Below, piece by piece: positions 1 to 5,345 of a DNA stretch of 5,345 bases. This DNA comes from Rhodospirillales bacterium (GTDB taxonomy: Bacteria > Pseudomonadota > Alphaproteobacteria > Acetobacterales > Acetobacteraceae): the NCBI GenBank assembly GCA_015654825.1, contig JAATGE010000033.1, forward strand, positions 1 to 5,345, given 5' to 3'. The notes under the pieces were generated by a model. That model did not search any database and was not told the DNA's origin. It saw nothing but the letters and a program-made list of their open reading frames with translations. Both the position numbers and the translations under genes were made by a program. Each line of letters opens with the position of its first letter. Within the stretch, counting starts at the first letter, position 1.

Positions 1-13
1 CAGAACACTCCCG

Positions 14-75
14 CCGCGCAGCGCTAACGCAGGCGGCGGCACGCCGTCGGGGGTCCAGGGGGCAGAGCCCCCTGG
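14..75. repeat. Composite intergenic repeat: C' module plus palindromic A module
   Basis: Two modules lie side by side. Bases 14-50 are a 37-bp segment that recurs without a mismatch at 3984-4020; its first 16 bases recur inverted at 5255-5270. Bases 55-75 form a perfect hairpin with a 9-bp stem, CCAGGGGGC / GCCCCCTGG, and loop AGA. This is a G-richer version of the palindromes at 3835-3855 and 5207-5225. No coding capacity is evident. The modules look like a dispersed intergenic repeat family (REP/MITE-like). The hairpin lies about 80 bases beyond the nth stop and could help stop nth transcription, but no T-run follows it on either strand. Confidence 0.8.
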
Positions 76-137
76 TCGGCGAAGCCAATAAAACCCAACC
101 CGTTGATTTCGTTCTATAATCCTTATCTTCGCGCGTA
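76..137. other. AT-richer spacer without a recognisable gene
   Basis: This stretch lies between two palindromic modules downstream of nth. It is clearly AT-richer than the rest of the window (around 86-130) and contains an exact TATAAT at 115-120, but no -35 box at a suitable distance. Bases 77-86 (CGGCGAAGCC) match the arms of the inverted repeat at 5287-5327. I see no open reading frame or RNA gene. Confidence 0.5.
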
Positions 138-155
138 TGGGACAGAGCCCCTGGC
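138..155 (-). repeat. Degenerate A-module palindrome touching the nth stop codon
   Basis: Read on the minus strand, the base after the nth TAG begins GCCAGGGGCTCTGTCCC. This is a one-armed variant of the CCAGGGC-TCT-GCCCTGG module seen after the other two genes. The opposite arm is shortened, so only a weak stem remains (GGG-CTCTG-TCCC region). On the minus strand the junction AAGTAGGCC closely resembles AAGTAAGGCC at 5201-5210, so the nth stop codon may itself have been supplied by the element. A role as an attenuated terminator is possible but not shown. Confidence 0.6.
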
Positions 156-821
156 CTACTTCCTTGCCGCGGGCGCCAAAGTCTTGTCCGGGAACTTGCA
201 CCACTCCGCGGCCGGGCAGCGGAAGCATTCCGGAGTGCGTGCCTTGCACAGGTAGCGACCGTGCAGAATGAGCCAGTGGTGTGCCGGGCGCAGCAGCTCG
301 GGCGGAATGCGGGCGACCAGCGCGTCCTCCACTTCGCGCGGTGTCTTGCCCGGTGCCAGGCCGGTGCGGTTGCCGATGCGGAAAATGTGCGTATCGACCG
401 CCATCGTGCTTTCGCCGAACACGACGTTCAGCACGACGTTCGCGGTCTTGCGCCCGACGCCGGGCAGCGCCTCCAGCGCCGCGCGGTCGTGCGGCACCTC
501 GCCGCCGTGGTCGCGCAGCAGGATTTCCGACAGCGCGACGACATTGCGCGCCTTGCCCTGCCACAGCCCGATCGAGCGGATATGCCGCCCGACCCCTTCC
601 ACCCCGAGCGCCACCATGGCGGCGGGCGTGGGCGCCGCCGCGAACAGCCCGACCGTACATTTGTTGACCGAGGCGTCGGTCGCCTGCGCCGACAGCACGA
701 CAGCCACCAGCAGCGTGTAGGCGTCGCGATATTGCAGTTCCGTCGCGGCATCCGGCCAGGCCTGCGCAAGCGCGGTGATGAACGCGCGCACCTCGGCTTT
801 GGTCATGCGTCGGCTCGGCAT
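156..821 (-). CDS. nth: Endonuclease III, DNA glycosylase/AP lyase
   Basis: Base-excision repair enzyme of the cytoplasm. The family removes oxidised pyrimidines (for example thymine glycol) from DNA and cleaves the abasic site by beta-elimination. From the ATG at 821 the protein has 221 residues, close to the family norm of about 210-220. The helix-hairpin-helix is LPGVGRKTA at 119-127, with catalytic Lys125. Asp143 lies in AVDTHIFR. The 4Fe-4S cluster has the exact C-x6-C-x2-C-x5-C spacing at Cys192, 199, 202 and 208. The LSAQATD and HHWLILHGRY blocks are also present. The start at 821 is preferred because a G-run (827-832) sits 5 bases upstream. The ATG at 806 aligns with Met1 of E. coli Nth but lacks a Shine-Dalgarno sequence. 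The GTG at 863 would add a low-complexity tail. All active-site residues are present, so it should be functional. It is divergent from the TPR gene and probably unrelated to it. Confidence 0.97.
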   Translation of the reverse strand: MPSRRMTKAEVRAFITALAQAWPDAATELQYRDAYTLLVAVVLSAQATDASVNKCTVGLFAAAPTPAAMVALGVEGVGRHIRSIGLWQGKARNVVALSEILLRDHGGEVPHDRAALEALPGVGRKTANVVLNVVFGESTMAVDTHIFRIGNRTGLAPGKTPREVEDALVARIPPELLRPAHHWLILHGRYLCKARTPECFRCPAAEWCKFPDKTLAPAARK

Positions 822-962
822 CGGTGCCCCCCGGGGGTAGCCTAGCGCGCCGGTGGCGGGCACGTCGAACCCGCGCGGCGCTGCGTCCGCGGCCCGGCCG
901 GCGAGCGCGATGGCGTTCTTTTCACTATGGTTGACTCACGATCCCGTGCTTTGAGGGCGCCA

Positions 963-1016
963 GCCTTCGGCTTGCGTTCCGCCTTCGGCGTGCGTTCCGC
1001 CTTCGGCGTGCGTCCC
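963..1016. repeat. Three tandem 18-bp repeats in the divergent intergenic region
   Basis: The units GCCTTCGGCTTGCGTTCC (963-980), GCCTTCGGCGTGCGTTCC (981-998) and GCCTTCGGCGTGCGTCCC (999-1016) differ from their neighbour by one base each. Each contains the small palindrome GCC-TTC-GGC. The array ends 53 bases before the TPR gene start. A minus-strand open frame across it would read RTPKAE-RTPKAE-RKPKAG, but that frame has no homology I know and runs into the nth start region, so I treat it as non-coding. It could be a binding-site array, a structured 5' leader or simple slippage expansion. Confidence 0.85.
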
Positions 1017-1056
1017 GCGCGGCGACGCCGACCATCCACTTCATACGGTTACGCTT

Positions 1057-1061
1057 AAGGA
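1057..1061 (+). promoter_or_regulatory. Ribosome binding site of the TPR gene
   Basis: AAGGA lies 8 bases before the ATG at 1070. It is a good Shine-Dalgarno match and supports this start. No convincing sigma-70 promoter is visible between 822 and this site: TTGACT at 931-936 has no matching -10 box at 16-18 bases. Confidence 0.8.
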
Positions 1062-1069
1062 CAAGAGAC

Positions 1070-3832
1070 ATGCGCCGTGCCTTGCTGATCGGTCTTCCTG
1101 TGGTGGCAGTGCTGGGTCTCGGCGCCGGCGGCTACTGGTACCTGCACCACGGCGACCTGGTGGCCGACGCGCGCTATCGGATGTCGCGCGGCGATCTGCG
1201 CGGCGCGGAAATCGACCTCAACAGCTTCCTGCGCAACCATCCGCATAATCCGGAGGCCAGCTACCGCCTGGGCCTGGTCCACCTGGCGCACGACAATCCG
1301 GTGGCGGCCGAGCGCAACCTCAAGATCGCCCGCGATGCCGGCTACGACCCCAAGCTGGTCATCATGCCGCTCGGCGAGGCCTACCTGCGGCAGCGCCGGT
1401 TCGACGACGCACTGACCGATTTTACCATCGAGAAGGCGCCGCTGGCGGCGAAGGCGCAGGTGCTCAGCGTGCGCGCCATGGCCTATCTGTCGCTGCAGCG
1501 CTTCGCCGAGGCGCGCCAGGCGATTGGCGACGCCATTGCCGCGGCGCCGAACGATCCCGAGCCGAAGCTCGTTGCCGGGCGCATCGAACTGGCCGCCGGC
1601 GACGACAACGCGGCAGGGGCGCGCGCGGAACAGGTGCTGGCGCAGGACCCGAAGCGCGCGGAGGCATTGCTGCTGAAGGCCGAATTGGCCATGCGCCGGG
1701 GCGATCCGAACGCCGCGCTGGCGACGGCGCAAACGGTGCTGGCCGGCAATCCGGACCGGCCCGATGCCAAGATGGCCGCGGCCCGCGCGCTGGGCGCGCT
1801 GCACCGTGACATCGAGGCGACCAAGCTCGTCGACGACGTGCTGAAGCGCACCCCGCGCGATATCGGCGCCAATTATCTGCGCGCGGTGCTGGCGGTGCGG
1901 CAGCACGATTTCACCACCGCGGAAGCGGCGCTGACCGGGATTTCCCCGGTGCTCGACCGGCTGCCGCAGGGCGAATATTTCATGGCGATCGCCAAGCTCG
2001 GCCGCAACCAGCCGGCGCAGGCGGAGGAAGCGGCGACCAAATATGTCGCGCGCAATCCAAACGATCCTGCCGGCATCAAGCTGCTTGCCTTCGCGGAACT
2101 CGCGCTGCACCGCGCGGATCGCGCGCTCGAGGTGATCAAGTTGCTGACCGCCGGCGGCAAGCCGGACGCGGATACGCTCGATCTGCTGGCACGCGCGCAG
2201 GCGATGACCGGCGACTTGCCCGCGGCAGAGAGCAATCTTTCCAAGGCGGCGGCGCTGCAGCCGAAGAACACCGAAATCCTGAACCGGCTGGCGGCGGCGA
2301 AGCTCGGCATGGGCGACGTGCTTGCCGGCGAGGCGGATCTGCGCCGGTCGTTGGAAAAACAGCCGGACCAGCCGGCCGCGGCCGAAACATTGGTGCAGCC
2401 CTCGCTGGTGGCCGGCGACCTCAAGGACGCCGCCGCGACGGTCGAGAAATTGCGCAAGGCGATGGGCGATACCGAGCTCGTCGGCGTGCTCGATGCGCAG
2501 GCGAAAGTCGCCTCGCTCGATTTGGCAGGCGCCAAGGCGATCTACGAGGACGTGCTGAAGCGGTTTCCCGATAGCCGGCCGGCGATTTTCGGCCTGGTGC
2601 AGGCGGAGGGCCGCCTTGGGGATGCGAGGAGCGCCGAACAGCGGCTGGCCGGCTGGATGGCGAACCATCCGACCGACAAGCAGGGGCTGGACCTGCAGAT
2701 CAAGGCGCTGACGGCGGCCGGCGACACCAATGGCGCGATCGCCGCCGCGGAAGCGGCGCATGCCGGCGATCCGAGCGATGCCGACATCACCCAGACACTC
2801 GCCAAGCTGTACATGACCAACCGGATGAACGACAAGGCGGTGGCGTTGCTGGATCGCGCCGAGGGCGCGCCGAACCCGGTTATCGCGGCGCTGCGCGGGC
2901 AGGCGCTGGCGCTGTCAGGGCGCGACGGCGATGCACGCAAGGCGTTCCAGCAGTCGGAGGAGCTGGCCCCCGGCGCGCTGGCGCCGCGGTTCGGCCTGAT
3001 CGAGCTGGCGATACGGGCGAAGGATTATACTGAGGCAAGAACGATCATCGACAGCTCGTTGCGCGTGGCTCCCGGCGAGCCGCGCCTGCTGCAGGCGCTG
3101 GTGGCCGTCGATTTGCGCGAGAACGGCATCAAGTCCGCGCTCGGCACGGCTGAAAAGCTAAAGCAGGATCCACAGAACATGCCGGCCGCGCTGCTGCTGC
3201 CGGGCAGTGCGCTGGCCGCGAGCGGCGACCAGAAGGGTGCCGCCGACGCGTACCTGGCGGCGTTCCGCGAGGCGCCGTCGTCGCAGCTCGCGGCCGCGGC
3301 GGCGAGTGCGCTCGCCAAGGCGAACCGGCAGAAGGAGGCGGAGGCGCTGCTGGCCAGCTGGGTGCCGAACAGTCCCAAGGACGTTACGGCGCTGCAGGTA
3401 CTGGCGTCCTATGCGCTGAACGACCACCGCTGGGACGATGCCGGCAAGCTGCTGAAACAGATCATGGTGCTGGATCCGAACAATCCGGTGGCGCTGAACA
3501 ACGCTGCCTGGGCGGTGCTGCATTCCGGCGACACAACGGCCGCGCTGGGCTATGCGCAGCGTGCGTACTACCTGGCGCCAAGCCCCGAGACCGAGGACAC
3601 GCTGGGCTGGATGCTGGCACGCAACGGCCAGACCGCGACGGCGCTGACGCTGCTGCAGCAGGCCGCGGCGGCGAAGCCGACCTCGGAAATTCTATATCAT
3701 TACGCCGTCGCGCTGCAGGCCGAGGGGCACGTAAAGGACGCGCGCGCGGCGCTGCAGCATGCGTTGGCGGATGCCAAGCCGTTCGATGAGCGGGCGGATG
3801 CGCAGGGGCTGTTGGCTAAGCTGCCGGAATAG
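1070..3832 (+). CDS. Membrane-anchored TPR protein resembling PrsT (PEP-CTERM/exopolysaccharide system)
   Basis: The protein has 920 residues. Residues 1-3 (MRR) followed by a hydrophobic stretch at about 4-24 form a signal-anchor or uncleaved signal peptide. There is no cysteine lipobox, unlike the PrsT lipoproteins. The rest lies outside the cytoplasmic membrane as a long array of TPR-like helix pairs (for example GDLRGAEIDLNSFLRNHPHNPEASYRLG at about 40-67). The C-terminal blocks NNAAW (810-814), DTLGW (843-847) and YHYAVAL (876-882) match, from memory, the ending typical of the PrsT-type family, as does the length of about 900 residues. Such proteins are thought to act as scaffolds in exopolysaccharide production or export linked to exosortase loci; the exact activity is not established. 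No exosortase, prsK or prsR is visible here, so the role is inferred from architecture. The frame is intact and the ribosome binding site good. The downstream gene on the same strand is a glycosyltransferase, which fits a polysaccharide context. Confidence 0.85.
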   Translation: MRRALLIGLPVVAVLGLGAGGYWYLHHGDLVADARYRMSRGDLRGAEIDLNSFLRNHPHNPEASYRLGLVHLAHDNPVAAERNLKIARDAGYDPKLVIMPLGEAYLRQRRFDDALTDFTIEKAPLAAKAQVLSVRAMAYLSLQRFAEARQAIGDAIAAAPNDPEPKLVAGRIELAAGDDNAAGARAEQVLAQDPKRAEALLLKAELAMRRGDPNAALATAQTVLAGNPDRPDAKMAAARALGALHRDIEATKLVDDVLKRTPRDIGANYLRAVLAVRQHDFTTAEAALTGISPVLDRLPQGEYFMAIAKLGRNQPAQAEEAATKYVARNPNDPAGIKLLAFAELALHRADRALEVIKLLTAGGKPDADTLDLLARAQAMTGDLPAAESNLSKAAALQPKNTEILNRLAAAKLGMGDVLAGEADLRRSLEKQPDQPAAAETLVQPSLVAGDLKDAAATVEKLRKAMGDTELVGVLDAQAKVASLDLAGAKAIYEDVLKRFPDSRPAIFGLVQAEGRLGDARSAEQRLAGWMANHPTDKQGLDLQIKALTAAGDTNGAIAAAEAAHAGDPSDADITQTLAKLYMTNRMNDKAVALLDRAEGAPNPVIAALRGQALALSGRDGDARKAFQQSEELAPGALAPRFGLIELAIRAKDYTEARTIIDSSLRVAPGEPRLLQALVAVDLRENGIKSALGTAEKLKQDPQNMPAALLLPGSALAASGDQKGAADAYLAAFREAPSSQLAAAAASALAKANRQKEAEALLASWVPNSPKDVTALQVLASYALNDHRWDDAGKLLKQIMVLDPNNPVALNNAAWAVLHSGDTTAALGYAQRAYYLAPSPETEDTLGWMLARNGQTATALTLLQQAAAAKPTSEILYHYAVALQAEGHVKDARAALQHALADAKPFDERADAQGLLAKLPE

Positions 3833-3834
3833 AA

Positions 3835-3855
3835 GGCCAGGGCTCTGCCCTGGCC
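3835..3855. repeat. A-module hairpin just after the TPR gene stop
   Basis: Perfect palindrome with 9-bp arms GGCCAGGGC / GCCCTGGCC and a TCT loop, beginning 2 bases after the stop codon. Bases 3833-3853 recur identically at 5205-5225, after the glycosyltransferase. It could act as a transcript-end hairpin or 3' stabiliser. The bases after it are CCCGTC, not a T-run, so it is not a classical intrinsic terminator. Confidence 0.85.
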
Positions 3856-3908
3856 CCCGTCACGCCGGAGGCGTGCTGCGCACGACGGGGCCTTCGGTCC
3901 CAGACCCC
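3855..3908. repeat. Nested palindrome followed by a B-like module
   Basis: CCCCGTC (3855-3861) pairs perfectly with GACGGGG (3884-3890). Inside it CACGCC-GGA-GGCGTG (3861-3875) can form a hairpin, in competition with CGTGC-TGC-GCACG (3872-3884). Bases 3887-3908 match the B module at 5233-5254 at 19 of 22 positions. The segment is a member of the same intergenic repeat family. Bases 3909-3983 after it are unique sequence in which I see no feature. Confidence 0.65.
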
Positions 3909-3983
3909 AATTTTATTCGTTCCGAGGCTGACATCGACACCGTGCGAACTTCGCGAGCCCCGCGGATGGTGCCAGGACCCCCA

Positions 3984-4020
3984 CCGCGCAGCGCTAACGC
4001 AGGCGGCGGCACGCCGTCGG
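3984..4020. repeat. C' module, 37-bp direct repeat of 14-50
   Basis: All 37 bases are identical to 14-50. The copy ends 2 bases before the TTG that best fits the glycosyltransferase start. It is therefore either the immediate 5' leader of that gene or, if translation begins at ATG 3966, part of its coding sequence (PRSANAGGGTPS). In either case it is inserted where the original translation start region would be expected. Confidence 0.85.
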
Positions 4021-4022
4021 CC

Positions 4023-5201
4023 TTGCTTCGTCTCCTAACCTTTACGACCCTGTATCCAAACCCCGCATCGCCGCAGCACGGCGTGTTCGTGGAAACGCGC
4101 CTGCGCCAGCTGGTAGCCACCGGCGCCGCGACCGCCACCGTGCTGGCGCCGGTGCCTTGGTTCCCCAGCCAAAACAGCCGTTTCGGCGCCTGGGCGCGCC
4201 ACGCCGCGGCGCCACGCACCGAGCAGCGCGCCGGCCTGACCGTGCTGCACCCGCTCTACCTGGCAATTCCCCGCGTCGGCATGGCAGCGGCGCCGATCCT
4301 GATCTACGCCGCCGCCGCCCGCGCGCTCGCCCGCCTGCGCCGCGAGGGCCAGGAGTTCGACCTGATCGACGCGCACTATTTCTACCCCGACGGCGTCGCC
4401 GCCGTCTGGCTGGGTCAGCGGTTCGGCCTGCCCGTCGTGGTCACCGCCCGCGGCTCCGACATCACGCAGTTGCCGGACTATGCCGTGCCCAGGAGGCTGA
4501 TCCGGCGCGCCGCGCTGGCGGCCGACGCTATCGTTACGGTCAGCGACGGCCTGCGCCGGGCGCTGCTGCCGCTCGGCGTGCCGAACGAGAAAATCACCGT
4601 GTTGCGCAACGGTGTGGATCTTGCCGTGTTCCGCCCGCACGATCGGGCGGCGGCGCGGGCGAGACTCGGCATAAGCGCGCCAACCCTGCTGTCGGTCGGC
4701 GCGCTGATCGAGCGCAAGGGGCATCACCTCACGATCGCCGCGCTGAGCCACCTGCCCGGGTGGCACCTGGTGATCGCGGGCGAGGGGCCGGAGCGCGCCG
4801 TGCTGGCGGCCCTGGCCGCGCGCCTGGGCGTCGCGGACCGCGTGCGCCTGCTCGGTGCGATAGCGCACACCGATCTGCCGCCGCTCTACAGCGCGGCCGA
4901 TTTTTCGGTGCTGTCCAGCAGCCGGTAGGGCGGGGCAAATGTGCTGCTGGAATCGATGGCCTGCGGCACGCCGGTGGTCGCCAGCCCAATCCCGGGCAAC
5001 GACGAAGTGGTGCGCGACCGCCGCGCCGGGCTGATTGCCGAGGCACGTACGCCGGAGGCGATTGCCGCCGCGGTGCTGGACCTCGCCGGCGCCCAGCCGG
5101 CGCGGTCGGAAACCGCGTCGTACGCCGCTGGTTTTGGCTGGGAAGCAACCAGCCAGGGCCAGCTGGATTTGTTTCGGAGGGTGGTTGAGGGCAGAAGGTA
5201 A
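4023..5201 (+). pseudogene. Family-4 (GT-B) glycosyltransferase interrupted by an in-frame amber codon
   Basis: Retaining glycosyltransferase of the GT4 type, which moves a sugar from a nucleotide-sugar donor onto a cytoplasmic glycan or lipid-linked intermediate. The N-terminus LRLLTFTTLYPN...HGVFVETR, DAHYFYPDG (116-124) and TARGSDI (141-147) match transferases of exopolysaccharide loci. They are followed by LRNGVD (194-199), SVGALIERKG (224-233), IAGEGPE (251-257) and, past the break, GGANVLLESMACGTPVVAS. Codon 302 is TAG (4926-4928). The same frame then runs open to TAA at 5199, giving 392 codons, a normal family length. The conserved residue at codon 302 is the first Glu of EX7E (partner Glu310), so GAG to TAG is the simplest lesion. 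The truncated 301-residue product would lack much of the donor-binding domain. The start is unclear: TTG 4023 fits the family N-terminus, while ATG 3966 adds 19 residues partly encoded by a repeat. Neither has a strong ribosome binding site. Sequencing error or amber suppression could still leave it functional. Confidence 0.85.
4926..4928 (+). other. In-frame TAG at the first Glu position of the EX7E motif
   Basis: The frame reads SVLSSSR-TAG-GGANVLLE. Seven residues separate the stop from Glu310 (GAA, 4950-4952), which is exactly the EX7E spacing. GAG to TAG is one transversion. Family members usually read S-R-E-G here. Confidence 0.9.
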
Positions 5202-5204
5202 AGT

Positions 5205-5270
5205 AAGGCCAGGGCTCTGCCCTGGACCCGCTGGGGCCTGAGGCCCCAGACCCCCGTTAGCGCTGCGCGG
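5205..5270. repeat. Composite repeat A-B-C after the glycosyltransferase
   Basis: Three modules lie in order. A, 5205-5225, is identical to 3833-3853 and forms a hairpin CCAGGGC-TCT-GCCCTGG. B, 5231-5249, is a second palindrome, CTGGGGC-CTGAG-GCCCCAG, followed by ACCCCC. C, 5255-5270, is the inverted copy of 14-29 and 3984-3999. The block begins 3 bases after the TAA at 5199-5201 and is followed by CTTTTC. Two strong hairpins plus a short T-run may end transcription of the glycosyltransferase transcript, though the T-run is not directly attached to a stem. Confidence 0.8.
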
Positions 5271-5286
5271 CTTTTCATCGTCTCCC

Positions 5287-5327
5287 CGGCGAAGCCTGTA
5301 CCAGACCCTGTTTTTCTGGCTTCGCCG
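5287..5327. repeat. 10-bp inverted repeat with T-rich loop
   Basis: CGGCGAAGCC (5287-5296) pairs perfectly with GGCTTCGCCG (5318-5327) around a 21-base loop that includes TTTTT (5311-5315). The left arm also occurs at 77-86. The sequences before and after the arms share TCTCCCC, so the element resembles a tiny inverted-repeat unit or a bidirectional hairpin near the window edge. No gene follows inside the window. Confidence 0.6.
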
Positions 5328-5345
5328 TCTCCCCCCAATAACGGG

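Noticed and set aside
115..120. Exact TATAAT
   Set aside because: No -35 box lies at 16-18 bases, and the plus-strand direction would read antisense into nth.
910..954. 14-codon leader-like frame MAFFSLWLTHDPVL upstream of the TPR gene
   Set aside because: It has only a weak ribosome binding site, shows no run of regulatory codons and has no attenuator-like structure tied to it.
963..1016. CRISPR-like array
   Set aside because: The units are contiguous with no spacers and only 18 bp long.
842..1039. 65-codon minus-strand frame containing the RTPKAE repeats
   Set aside because: It is Arg/Pro-rich, is created by the 18-bp tandem array, lacks a known homologue and overlaps the possible nth start region.
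1055..2761. A 568-codon minus-strand open frame antisense to the TPR gene
   Set aside because: Its product is rich in Arg, Gln, His and Gly with no recognisable domain. The plus-strand frame encodes a coherent TPR protein with a good ribosome binding site. Long antisense frames are expected at this GC content.
4157..5188. 343-codon plus-strand frame overlapping the glycosyltransferase
   Set aside because: It is an Arg/Pro/Ala-rich shadow in another frame of a gene with clear GT4 motifs.
4941..5201. Separate small gene starting at GTG 4941
   Set aside because: It starts inside the EX7E motif and is simply the C-terminal part of the interrupted glycosyltransferase. Reinitiation after the amber codon would not give a whole domain.
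1070..5201. A new defence or mobile system spanning the TPR gene and glycosyltransferase
   Set aside because: No nuclease, transposase, reverse transcriptase, toxin or immunity module accompanies them. Both fit surface-polysaccharide functions.

Overview
The window is GC-rich DNA with NNG/NNC-biased codons and long antisense open frames. It most likely comes from an alphaproteobacterium. The intergenic palindromes of the type CCAGGGC-TCT-GCCCTGG and CTGGGGC-CTGAG-GCCCCAG are familiar from Acetobacteraceae and other Rhodospirillales, so that group is my best guess. This rests on memory of sequence style, not on a search.

Layout, left to right. Bases 1-155 hold palindromic repeat modules and a short AT-richer spacer with no gene. 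Bases 156-821 (minus strand) encode endonuclease III (Nth), a base-excision-repair enzyme with its catalytic residues and 4Fe-4S cysteines intact. Bases 822-1069 are a divergent intergenic region carrying three copies of an 18-bp tandem repeat and the ribosome binding site of the next gene. Bases 1070-3832 (plus) encode a 920-residue membrane-anchored TPR protein that resembles PrsT of exosortase/PEP-CTERM exopolysaccharide loci. Bases 3833-4022 are a mosaic of repeat modules. Bases 4023-5201 (plus) encode a family-4 glycosyltransferase of the kind found in exopolysaccharide loci. It is interrupted by an in-frame TAG exactly where the first glutamate of the catalytic EX7E motif should be. Bases 5202-5345 are again repeat modules.

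Nth is probably unrelated to the other two genes. The TPR protein and glycosyltransferase lie in the same direction and could both serve cell-surface polysaccharide assembly or export. However, nearly 200 bp of repeats separate them, and the glycosyltransferase looks inactivated unless the amber codon is suppressed or is a sequencing error.

The two most notable signals are the single-codon lesion in the EX7E motif and the repeat family. A palindromic module of that family begins 0-3 bases after the stop codon of all three genes. I found no RNA gene, CRISPR array, transposase or obvious novel defence system.
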